Of a DNA stretch of 64,000 nt, positions 52,635-63,151 are shown piece after piece; the first letter of the stretch is position 1, and each line of letters starts with the position of its first letter. Origin of the DNA: Dipteris shenzhenensis (Eukaryota; Polypodiophyta; Polypodiopsida; Gleicheniales). Location of the stretch: NCBI GenBank assembly GCA_047967505.1, contig CM106540.1; one strand, 5' to 3'. A model generated the notes under the pieces. That model ran no database searches. It had not been told where the DNA came from and worked only from the letters and a program-made list of their open reading frames with translations. The position numbers and the translations under genes are program-made.

Positions 52635-55575
52635 ATGGTCACAAAGATAGATATTCAAGAAGAAAATGGTTTGATGAAAGTTATGTACACAGTGGGTAAG
52701 AATAATGAATTGCTACTCTATACTCTAAGAGTTAGTGACAAGAAGTACTTTGTGAAGGCTCTACTAGACTCACACTTACTTCAAGGATCTCAAGCAATAC
52801 TTCTAGCCTCAGAATCTTTGAAAAAAATATGGGATGCATTACCAAACATTGTTGTACCTATAGCAATTCTGCCATCAATAGAATCTCATGATGAAGGAGC
52901 ACTGCTCGCAACATCTCAAGCTACAACAAGTGTGCCACCAATAGCATCTCAATCTAAGGTTGTATTATCTTTGACTACAATAGCAGGAACTCAAAGGAGT
53001 CGTCCTCAGATTGATTTGACTGCCACCGCTATTCAAAGAAAAAAAGCCAAAATAACTTCAATGCCATGTGCAGATCATTCGAGTGCAACTTATCTACAAG
53101 TAGGCGAGCAATTGGATAGTGATGGATGCAGCTGAGGCGGATGATTCTTTACTAGCTGTTTTCTGTGGACGTGAAAAACATACATTATCCTGAACACAAG
53201 GGTTATATTTGGGGATCATCTCAATACGTCATGTTCACAACAATGATTGATCGTGCTTCCTTGTTCACTAATCAACGAAAGCTTGATGAGGAATTTGCAT
53301 GAAAATTGTATGAAGATACGAGGTCCACTAAATTGCCATTTTCTAGCAATATCACTCTACATCCCTTGTCATTTAAGAGACATCAAGAAGATGATCCTCA
53401 ATTGCCTGATGTCAAATTTCAAAAGCTCTAAGATTTTCACAATGCCTTTGAAAGCTTCAAAACCAATGACCTTGTTCATGCAGCTTGGTTTGTACAAGAG
53501 TAGATACAGGACTGACCTATCAAAGAAATTAATGCTAGCAAAAAATAGATTCTTGGAGAGATGCAAGTTCAAGCCCATTGATGGGCAGCACTTTTGTGAG
53601 GCTTGCAGGATCGCCCTAGTAGAGGGGCAAAATGGAAACTTGCTACATCCTGAGTACATGGAAAAGTTTGCACAGGTCATAACTTACATATGCCTATTTA
53701 AAGATGACTCTAAGTACATTCTTGAATCAGAAAGATTGAATTTGCTACCTTTTACGAAGAAAAAACGGTCCTCTTTCTGAGATCCTAGTAAAGGCAAGGG
53801 ACTTATGGATCAGATGTGGCAAGCCACATCACTAAAGGGCAAGAGAGCTACATCTGAGTACGTGGCAAAGATCGGTCGCTTTTATCAATGCTTGAAGGGC
53901 ATACTAAACAATACACAACCAAGTTCCAATGATATGAGGGCGGTCATTAATAGGTATAGGGATTATACTTGCATTGTGTTTCATGAGGAGTCAACCTTCC
54001 TGTGCATCATAGATGTTTGTAAATCATATGAAACAGGGAAGTTATCCTATGAGGCACCAGAGCATACGGTGACACAGAAGAAAGCAGCAAAAAAACCGAT
54101 GTCTGTCATTTGGTGGAGACCATTAAGATATGTTTCGGATAAAATAACAAAGCATATATGCCTACAAATGCCTAGTGGTGGTGAGTGCTTCTTTGCAAAA
54201 AAGAGCAAGCATAGTTTCTTGGGATGAAATGGTCACAGAAATGGTTACAAGTGAAGTTGCTCTCTCAGCGTTACTGTTTTTTATAACTTCAGATGAGCAG
54301 TTAGCCGGCAAAACAGTAAATGTGGATCATGAAAAAACACTTGGCCTTGGTCAAATTCTTAACAAGTTGTGGGCTAGAAAGTAGTTGAGTACAATCGATA
54401 GTGACGGCACACCAACAAGGGATCTTAAAGCAAAAATGCCAAAGGTCATAGAGATAGAGTATGGAGACATCAAGAAGAAGGTCTTGGAGCACACCTTGCA
54501 AAGTACAGCAACTCGTTTTGCTTTTAGCTTCTCCTATGATATCTTGTTATCAGAGGAGGATACAAATTATGTACACATCAATGGCATTGATACAGAGTGC
54601 TCCATGGCAATGATGGAAGATGCTTGGGAGAAGCCATGTGTATTTTCCCTGGATGAGTTATAGGACCTTGAAGTGTCAGGGAGGTTTGATCTCATATGGT
54701 TTATCATAGAAGTTCCTTTGGGTGACAAGAAAAGATCAACTTTGGTCATGTTTGTGACAGGATCAGAGATCCCTTCTATGCAAGATTGACAAAACTGTGA
54801 TTGGGTACCCCCTTTCAAAAGTATATTATGTTATAGTTCAACGCAATGACTATACTGTCACAGATAGCACCACGATCCAAGTCTTATAGCCTTTCTTGAT
54901 TTGTTTCTTTTCAAGGGGTGGTGGTCCTCTATTTTAAATTCTTGTAAAGCTCCTAGAGCTATTGTCCTTTGAAAATGCTCCTTTCAAGCAATGCATGTAC
55001 CCTGTGGGTGTTTGAAAAGCGGTAATCCTTGCCTTGACCGCTACCTCCTCTCTCGTGGAGAGGATCCATGTTGCTTTCGAGAGGATAACTTTTCCCGAAG
55101 CATGCACTTGGGGCTACAAATGAGACATCCTATTCATAGCACATAAGTCTTCTCACACTCCTCTCGAGTCTTTGGAACCAACCAAGTGTGACCAAATAGT
55201 AGCCCCCACATTCTTGAAGAGATGATTGATTTGTAACTAACCAAAAGCATCCCAAACTGATAGAGGAGATGCTAAGAAACTTATCGAATGATGGATGGAT
55301 CGTAGCACTTTACCGAATGGGTTATGCTGCAGAAACATTGCTATGGATGGGTATTAATGTAAATGTCATTGATACATCCCATCAAGTGAAATTATTTGAT
55401 ACATAGTATAGTTGCACTAGCTTCTTTGCAGAGGAAAATGTCAAAGAAAATAGAGAAGATAGTGACTCAAAGACTGATGATTCAGAGGAGGTTAACAACT
55501 CTACATCGGATGAAAGATGCTCAAAGTTGCCGCAAATAATAAAAACCATCCGAAACTTTGCTACAATTTCACTCA
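52635..55575 (+). pseudogene. ParB-like plus methyltransferase-like gene, copy B
   Basis: Plus-strand relic collinear with copy A. An N-terminal frame (52635-53135) gives 166 residues starting MVTKIDIQEENGLMKVMYTV and has no recognised domain. Then GYIWGSSQY and IDRASLFTNQRKLDEEFA. The ParB-like box PIDGQHFCEACRIAL (about 53576-53620) is followed by TYICLFKDDSKYILESERLN. The middle shares PMSVIWWRPLRYVSDKITK (about 54098-54154) with copy A. Then FDLIWFIIEVPLGDKKRS (about 54689-54742), where EVPLG sits at the DPPYG position, and DGWIVALYRMGYAAETLL. Stops or shifts occur at about 53135, 53301, 53430, 53502, 53778, 54225, 54382, 54661 and 54887. About 270 bp at 54985-55255 have no match in copy A. 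Confidence 0.5.
54985..55255. other. Insertion in ParB-like copy B
   Basis: Relative to copy A, this segment interrupts the region between LLELLSFENA-type text and MLRNLSNDGW. It is more GC-balanced (CTCTCGTGGAGAGGATCC, CTTTTCCCGAAGC). No SINE boxes or terminal repeats are obvious. Type of insert unknown. Confidence 0.45.
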
Positions 55576-55930
55576 CGTGGTTTTGTCTAAACGCAACATG
55601 AAAAACAAAATGGACTGAACATGGCCCTAGCTACTCCCTCCAGACGTGCTGCAGCATCGGGAGCTCCAGGAGCTTGCACCTGTCCCCGTAAGTTTATTGA
55701 AATCGTCCCAGTGGAAGGACACTGGTGCTGTGCAATGCCCCCTTCACCGTCTGCTCCCTCCCATCGGGCTGCTTCCTCCAATGCTACCTCCGATCGCCCC
55801 AAATCCAAAGAGCTTCATAAGCTCCTAGAGACAAGGATTCCCGCAAGCCTGAGGAGAAGGAGAATTACAAAAACGGACATAACTAATTGAGGCCTATATC
55901 TGTAGACAGTGCCAATCATTAACACGATAC
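55576..55930 (+). other. Short open frame of unknown status
   Basis: An 89-residue frame (55621-55890) is Ala/Ser/Pro-rich with a basic end (LRRRRITKTD). Just downstream of copy B. I cannot tell a gene remnant from chance. Confidence 0.2.
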
Positions 55931-56480
55931 CGTCAACAACAAATTCGACAAGCGAAGAAAGCCCGGTGAGCTTAACAAAGCTGGAGAGGCTCTCAAGACT
56001 GGCAAGATTGATTCCCTCATCAAGTTAGGATTTATCAGCACAGGAAGCTTTGAGAAGTTAGGAAATAGCTTGCCTTTCAGAGCAAGGCTCTTGCCAGGGC
56101 AAGTATCTCCAGCTACGATTGAACATCTGAGAGAGAGAAGCGATACTAAGGGAGTCTAGTTCAACCACGACAACCTTGGAGTATCCACTGGGCATTTCCT
56201 CGATGACACAACCCGAGGGGCATCTTCGCGAGGTGGGTTGTTTCTTCTACAAAAGAAGACCCAAGATCTAGGAATAAATACAGCGAGCCTAGATATCCCT
56301 GGCAACGCCATCATCTAATAGTCGGAGTTCAATCCCAACTTCGTCCGGTAGAAGAACCGTGAGACAGTTCCAAGACAAAGACTGACGCCCGACGATGGAC
56401 GTTTTGATGGCACAATTCCGGAAACCAGCAGTGAGAAGACATCGTTAGATTCAGCAAAACACGATGGCTGTTGGGTTTGT
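55931..56480 (+). pseudogene. Coding-like relic of unknown family
   Basis: One frame from about 55935 reads smoothly: NNKFDKRRKPGELNKAGEAL, KTGKIDSLIKLGFISTGSFE, LLPGQVSPATIEHLRERSD, then after a TAG at about 56158, FNHDNLGVSTGHFLDDTTRG and LFLLQKKTQDLGINTASLDI. Double stops at about 56318 and later sense text (RLTPDDGRFDGTIPETSSEK) follow. Composition and length of open stretches suggest a former gene. I do not recognise it. Confidence 0.35.
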
Positions 56481-56588
56481 ACGTGTAAAATTGCTTAGGA
56501 GGATTAATGGAACTCTTTGAATGAATTCGTTTGATTCAGTCAAGCATGACAACTGCTACGTACTACCCATTGACATAGAATGGCCTTT

Positions 56589-56950
56589 TTAACCGCGGGC
56601 AACGTGAGGGATATATTTGAGCGGGGATTCGTTTGCAGAAAGAATTCTTAATAGCCAAAGAGTGCACTTGACGTGATAATAAATGTTAGTAATAGAGTGG
56701 ATTTCTGGCGCAGGCAAAAGCACTACTTGGAGAAGCCTCTCTAGATCATGACTGCACAACTCCGTGGCACTCTTTGGAATATGCAATGCGGAAGATAATT
56801 GTCTAGGGAAACCACTGACAGGGAAACGACTAACGCATTCAGGATGTTGAAATTTTGCCAAAGAAGGAGAATTCTTCATAACCAAGTGAAGTAACAAGTT
56901 TGAACGGAAGCGATCAAGAGCGTTGCAGGGTATTCCAATCTGTATATCTT
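56589..56950 (-). other. Possible exon remnant, minus strand
   Basis: A 102-residue frame (56897-56589) with sense text extending to about 56970 (GRLPNLLQDIQIGIPCNALD). No domain identified. Most of it is included again in the tandem duplication that follows. Confidence 0.25.
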
Positions 56951-57822
56951 GAAGAAGATTTGGAAGCCTACCTTGATTGAATTTGGCAAAGCCTACGTTA
57001 CAGAGCCTTCATGTACGAGACGGCTTTCGTTCGTCTGTTTCGCCTATATTTAAAGGTTTTGCCTTGGCTTTTTACGCAGCTTTTCAAAAGCTTTCAAAGC
57101 TTTTGGGCTTTCAGAATTTAAAAAATCTAAGGGTGTATATTGTGCCATGTGGAAGCACAGGAAGGTTTTGCCTTGGCTTTTTACGCAGTTGGCTTTTCAA
57201 AAGCTTTCAAAGCTTTTGGGCTTTCAGAATTTAAAAAATCTAAGGGTGTATATTGTGCCATGTGGAAGCACAGGATTTCAGAATTTGAAAAACTCCGTGG
57301 CACTCTTTGGAATATGCAATGCAGAAGATAATTGTCCAGGGAAACCGCTGACAGGGAAACGACTAACGCATTCAGGATGTTGAAATTTTGCCAAAGAAGG
57401 AGAATTCTTCATAACCAAGTGAAGTAACAAGTTTGAACGGAAGCAATCAACAGCGTTGTAGGGTATTCCAATCTGTATATCTCGAAGAAGATTTGGAAGC
57501 CTACCTTGATTGAATTTGGCAAAGCCTACGTTACAGAGCCTTCATGTACGAGACGGCTTTCGTTCGTCCGTTTCGCCTATATTTAAAGGTTTTGCCTTGG
57601 CTTTTTACGCAGCTTTTCAAAAGCTTTCAAAGCTTTTGGGCTTTCAAAATTTTAAAAATCTAAGGGTGTATATTGTGCCATGTGGAAGCACAGGAAGGTT
57701 TTGCCTTGGCTTTTTACGCAGCTTTTCAAAAGCTTTCAAAGCTTTTGGGCTTTCAGAATTTAAAAACTCTAAGGGTGTATATTGTGCCATGTGGAAGCAC
57801 AGGATTTCAGAATTTGAAAAAA
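56758..57822. repeat. 533-bp tandem duplication with nested repeats
   Basis: AACTCCGTGGCACTCTTTGG occurs at 56758 and 57291, and the 533 bp that follow are repeated nearly unchanged. Each copy also holds, twice, a segment of about 115-125 bp starting GGTTTTGCCTTGGCTTTTTA with the palindrome-like CTTTTCAAAAGCTTTCAAAG and ending GCCATGTGGAAGCACAGG. So duplication happened at two scales. Confidence 0.9.
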
Positions 57823-58599
57823 CATCCTAGTGCTGGCCAAGTAAAAATTAAGCTAAGGCAACGCTCAATTAACGTAAGGTAAGCATACAAGTTCTAGAAC
57901 CTTCATTTTGGAATTTTCATTCCATAACATTCCAACCGAGGTGGCCTCAAGTATATGAGGAAGGGGGGGCAGTAGAGGTTAGTAGAGTTGAGGAAGGGGG
58001 AGGTAGAGAGGGAGTCGAGGGAGAGAGATTGGTGAGTGGAGGGTAGAGGGGCGAAGGGAGGCTGAGTGAGGGAGTGGAGGGAGAGTGGAGGGCTGAGCAC
58101 ACGGAGAGGGGGGGGCTGAGCGCATGGAGCGGAGGGGAGAGGGAGAGGGGAGGGCTGAGAGGAATGAGAGGGGAGGGAGTGGCAAGACTAGTAAGTGGAG
58201 GGAGAGGGTGCTCTGAGCGGTGGTTTTGGGGAAAAGCAAGGCGGAGGTTTAGGAAGAGATTCTAAGGTGGAGAGTGGAGAGGTTTGAGCAGAGAGGCAAC
58301 TACAAGAGAGCTAGGCTAATTCACGTGATTAGGTTGATTAAAAGAATAAGCTTATGTTAATTGAGATCGAGGGGGAGGTGATAGATTAATTAATTAATAG
58401 TTTTGGATAGAGGAGCGATTAAGATTGCATGCAGTTAGTTTACAGCGGAATTCAATAGTTTTCGTCTCTTTTTTTTTCCCATGAAAGAGACTTCTATTAT
58501 GTATGAAAAAAACCCATGAGAGCAAGCTCAATCTCATGCTCGTCATGAGAAAAAACACTCCCACCTCAACCCTGATGTAGTCTCTGAGAAAAAAGGGGA
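57823..58599. other. No gene; purine-rich tract
   Basis: 57960-58230 is rich in GGAGGG, GAGAGG and AGTGGAGGG, low-complexity. Flanks hold no open frame with recognisable content. TTAATTAATTAAT at about 58385. Confidence 0.55.
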
Positions 58600-59430
58600 G
58601 CCCCTCCATTCCATAAGGAATACCCCTCCTGGAAGAGGCTACCCTGGAGGACCCTTTACACGCTCGCCCAACAGGCCATCAGAGTGTGAATGGTATCAAC
58701 CCAAATACTAGCCAAGGGGTACGAGAAGGGTGGACCTGAGATCCATCAATGGCCTCTGTGCATCTGGCCCTCCAAATCTACCAAGCAGTAATACTAGCTA
58801 GTATCTCCCAAGCAGAATCGACATCAGCATGCACGGGTGTATATCGGGAGATAGGCACGTCCTCCAGAGATCAAGGCTCAACTAGGTACCGTTAAATAGA
58901 AATGGCCTAGGAAACATTATGCCACTCGTAGAATATCTGAGGACCTGATAAAGAGAACCAAGCCACTAATCCCCACGTGATGAAGAAATGAGAGGGGGGA
59001 AAAGTGCTAAGAATTCTGGCAACCCCCATCCAAATGGCTCTTGCATGTCTGCAATCCCATAAGTAATGATGAACCAAATCATCTGCAGACGAGCACCTCG
59101 GACAAGTGGAATCTGCCCCAAACTTGGAGCTTCACCTATTTAGTGCAATCCCTCCATGTATAGAAAGCCAATAAAATAAAGTAAGAAGGTCTCCAACCTT
59201 TACCAATTGATCTGGAATCTTCTGGCATTACTAACCATGTAACCAAAGAAAGGAAGACTCCTCTCTTGGCTCTCTGCAACAATCCATTCCCACTCTCCGA
59301 GGTCCCACTGAAGATACTTTATGGAGACACCTCCATAGAGCCACAACCTCCATGAACCCAAAATATAGAGACAAGGGCTCGAATCTATATGCCAAGCAGA
59401 GTCCTTGCCCTGTTCCACATAGCCTATGAT
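58600..59430 (-). pseudogene. LINE (non-LTR retrotransposon) 3' relic
   Basis: Minus-strand translation reveals the zf-RVT module: LWLYGGVSIKYLQWDLGEWE region, FGADSTCPRCSSADDLVHHY, LWDCRHARAIWMGVARILS. Cysteines, histidine and LWxCxxARxIW are in the family order. Further downstream text such as WRARCTEAIDG fits the RNase H-side tail of plant L1-like elements. Several stops and shifts. No RT core precedes it. Confidence 0.7.
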
Positions 59431-59576
59431 CCTAACAGGTTGAAATGGCGTGCCAATAGTTTTCGTCCCTCGATCACATGGTGGAGATTAATCCTCTACC
59501 AACCACGGAGAGGGGAAAGGGGGGGAGAGAGGCAGTTGACTCACGAGGGGACAACATTTAATCAAGCAATGAGCTT

Positions 59577-61900
59577 ATGTTAATCGACGAATTTGTGGGA
59601 GTGGAGAACTACCTAGGTAATCAGGTCACGAATTGGAAGGGGGGGCCAACTAATCATGATAGAGCAACAATCAAGATGCATATGACAAATACTATGGAAG
59701 GGCAAGGAGCATTACACAACTCAAATGCTGGGTCATTGATGAGAATCGAGATCAGTAGTAGGTATTTAGATGCACGTTATGTGTCAGCATTAGAAGCATG
59801 TTGGCATATCTGTGAGTATGACATGCATGATGAAAAGCCCAGCGTGCAGAGGCTACAAGTTCATCTTCCTATGTTGAATAGTGTAATCTTTTAGGATGAT
59901 GATGATTTGCAAAATATAGTGGATAGGGAACAAAACAGACAAACTACTCTTATTATAGAATGGTCCAAATGCAGTGAGTTACATCCCGAAGCAAACAATC
60001 TACTTTATGGTGACTTTTTGGGTGACTAGGCTTGGAACCAAGCCCAGCAAGAAATGGACTTAAAGAGAGACGAGAAAAAACATCGGTCAAATGTACAATG
60101 TTTCTTTGTTTGTATGCAAGCAATATTTCATGCGTATGTTACTCAAAGTTTGCAAGGGTTGTAAGTCGTTTGATGACCTACGCACATTTTCTAGACAACT
60201 TTATCCTTCTTTCAAGGTAGCGTACATAGCTAGAGGACTATTGGAAAGTGATGAGAAGTGGTTTGTGTGTATGCAAGAGGCTACGTTCAATCAAAATAGT
60301 GTGCGATTGAGATACCTATCCATTACGAAGTGAGCCTGCATCTCCTAGCCTTTGTGGGAAAATTTCTCTTCAGCACTTTCAGATGATTTTTTCCATGCAT
60401 TTGAATCAACTATGGATAATATGATTGATCGTCGGTGGGCAATGGCAGTGAAGGAGACCCTATTGCATTTGGAGCACAATCTTCTGCAGCATGGACAAAG
60501 ATTATTAGATTTTGATGGGTTGCCTATGGTGGACAGATTCTCTTTCTCAGTGGGTAAATGGTTTACTGTAAGCGGAGAGAATGTTCAATGTTGGCAATAG
60601 GCATGAATCGCTTGACGTATGGAAATTACTTTAAATAATTGTCAGCGGGCTGCCCTTGAACAAATTTTGGCAATAGTATATGCAAAGGCGAGTGGGGTGT
60701 TTTTTCTTGATGACCCAAAAGGATTTGGAAAGCCCTTTCTATATAATTGTTTGCTCTCTTGGCTGCGTGGTGAGGAACACATTGCTTTAGCATGTGCATC
60801 TTCCAGCATTGCAGCATTGCTATTGGCAAATGGCCAGACATCACACTCACACTTCAAGATACCATTGGATTTGCATGCCACTAGCACATGCAATATAAGG
60901 GTTAGCAGCCACCTTGCAAATGTTTTGAAGGTAGCCAAGATAATAATATGGGACGAGGCACCTATGACTCATCGCTATGCATTTGAAGCATTGGACTGGA
61001 CGTTGTAAGATATCATATCCAGTGACCAACTTTTGGGTGGAAAGGTGGTGCTATTGGGAGGAGATTTTAGATAGGTGTTGCCAGTGGTTCCAAAGGCAGG
61101 CCAAGAGGACATTGTCAATGCTGCATTGTGCCATTCAAATGCACTAAATACCACTACATTGAATGTGATGGCTGGGTTGCAAGATATGATGTCCAGTGAC
61201 CAACTTTTGGGTGGAAAGGTGGTGCTATTGGGGGGAGATTTTAGACAGGTGCTGCCAGTGGTTCCAAAGGTAGGCTGAGAGGACATTGTCAATGTTGCAT
61301 TGTGCCATTCAAATTCACACAATACCACTACATTGAATGCGATGGTTGGGGATGACAAAGAGTATTTGAGTGTAGATTCAGTAAATGATTCAGGTACAGA
61401 CTCATTTTTATATGCAATGGAGTAACTGAATAGTCTCGATCTTGGAGGTGGATATCCATCTCATAGGCTAGTTTTGGAAAGGCCCCAATCATGTTGTTGT
61501 GTAATCTGAATCCTCGAAAGGGTTTGTGCAATGGGACTCGATTAATATGCAAAGAGTTTCACACAAAGGTGCTAGAGGCAGAGATTATTACTGGAACTAA
61601 TATCAGGGACATGGCCTTTATTCCAAGGATAATATTTATTTTAAGTAATTTGCAGCTTCCCTTTTAGATGAGGAGGAGGCAATTTCCCGTTCGACTAGCA
61701 TTTGGCATGACCATAAACAAATCATAGGGACAAACAATGTCTGTTCTAGGATTATACTTGGCAACCGAGGTGTTTAGTCATGGGCAATTGTATGTGGCTT
61801 TTTTGTGTGTACGATCATCAAATGCTGTCAAAGTATTTGTTCAACATAATGTATGTGAGACCAATGTCGAGGATTTAGATAGGATTTGAACTACAAATGT
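59577..61900 (+). pseudogene. Helitron Rep/helicase relic
   Basis: Begins within the Helitron-specific region: SSRYLDARYVSALEACWHIC and PSVQRLQVHLP (59745-59870) are diagnostic phrases. Between 60030 and 60600 are pieces such as YIARGLLESDEKWFVCMQEA. A PIF1-type helicase follows (60619-61008) with a degenerate Walker A (DDPKGFGKP) and Walker B IIIWDEAPMTH. VVLLGGDFRQVLPVVPK (61049 on) occurs twice because of a 174-bp in-frame duplication. The end phrases LAFGMTINKSQGQTMS-like and VFVQHNV are near 61700-61860. The Rep HUH endonuclease part is missing. Stops are frequent. Confidence 0.85.
61011..61358 (+). repeat. 174-bp tandem duplication inside the Helitron helicase
   Basis: CAGTGACCAACTTTTGGGTG at 61020 and 61194, followed by the same text through CACTACATTGAATG. 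The period is 58 codons exactly, so the duplication keeps the frame and doubles the GGDFRQVLPV helicase motif. Confidence 0.85.
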
Positions 61901-62150
61901 CGTATACAAGGAAGTTCTATAGGTGCAACAACAACATGATGTGAGTATCTTTGTCGCCTTTTTGGAGTGTCCCACTGTTCAATATATAGTATGACCATAC
62001 TATTTCGTTATTTACTTATGTGGCGTAAAATTAATTCACCTAGATTTAGGAGCTAGCAAAAATTTCTATCTTAGTGCTTTGTATACAGATTTCCACATGT
62101 TAATCTTACTACTTGACCTTTGAAAAATAGCTTAGATGCCAATAGCTTTT
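61901..62150. other. No gene; flank between Helitron and R-family LTR
   Basis: 250 bases of A/T-rich DNA. Directly abuts the TG of LTR R5. No primer site here, as expected next to a 3' LTR. Confidence 0.4.
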
Positions 62151-63151
62151 TGTTGGCTCTTTTCTAGGCTTTCGTAGGAAGAGCAGGGTTTTCTCAGTAT
62201 GCAGGGTTCCAAGGCTTTTTGTCACCTACAGATATATCGGGGTTGTCGATTGTAGTATATGTGTCGCTTAGGACCTTGAGTCGTGTTCCAGTGAGAGACA
62301 TAGGCTTAAGTGTGGTAAGCAAACAAAGTGCATGCATGTGTAAAAGAAACGTGTATCATCATGATTGAGGTAATGAAGGCTTTTGCCTTCATTGGGGGTT
62401 GCACGGTTTAGGAGGAGTTTAAGGGTTAGAAGGAGGTTCCAGGGTTAGAAGGAGGTTCCAGGGTTTAGAAGGAGGTTCCAAGGTTTAGAAGAAGGTTCCA
62501 GGGTTAGAAGGAGTTCCAAGGTTTAGAAGGAGGTTCCAAGGTTTAGGGTAGAGTACATGGTGGAGAACTCGTCTCCCTCGTAGATCATGGAGTTTAAGGG
62601 TTGAGGAACAAAGGGTTTAGGGGAAGCATAGGAGTGGGAGAGGAAGAAGGTGTAAGAGCATGGGGAAAAGAAGAGAGAGGAGGGAGGAGGAGGAGGAGGA
62701 GGAGGAGGGAGGAGGAGGGAGGAGGAGGTGTAACACATTCTCTCTCTACATGTAGAACTTGCATGTAAAACTCACATGTACAAGTCGTATGTAGAACTTG
62801 CATGTACAAGTCGCATATACAACTCACATGTAGGAGTTGCATGTAGAAGTCATATGTAGAACTTGCATGTACAACTCGCATGTACAACTCGCATGTAGAA
62901 GTCGTATGTAGAACTTGCATGTACAACTCGCATGTACAACTCGCATGTAGGAGTTGCATGTAGAAGTCGTATGTAGAACTTGCATGTACAACTTGCATGT
63001 AGGAGTCATATGTAGAACTTGCATGTAGAACATGCAAGTTGGATTTCTAAAAGGGATTATTTCTAGCCTTATGCAAGTACAAGTGGAGCTTTGCCACTAC
63101 TCTACACACACATTTTGTTCTACCTAAGTCCATGTTGGCATAGAGACAACA
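62151..63151 (-). mobile_element. R-family 3' LTR, copy R5 (1001 bp)
   Basis: From TGTTGTCTCTATGCC (63151, minus strand) to GAGCCAACA (62151), so inverted ends TGTTGTCTC/TGTTGGCTC. Preceded by a purine run and by the element's coding region, followed by unrelated DNA, hence a 3' LTR. The 13-bp array is at 63035-62745. The TATA and GGGGCATTGTG blocks are deleted: the array runs straight into the TCC microsatellite (62728-62678). So this LTR is promoter-less. 21-bp repeats at 62540-62400 and the AATGAAGGC hairpin (about 62375) remain. Confidence 0.85.

Noticed and set aside
56589-56970. Disease-resistance (LRR) gene fragment on the minus strand
   Set aside because: A few leucine-rich phrases only; no consistent repeat spacing or NB-ARC motif.
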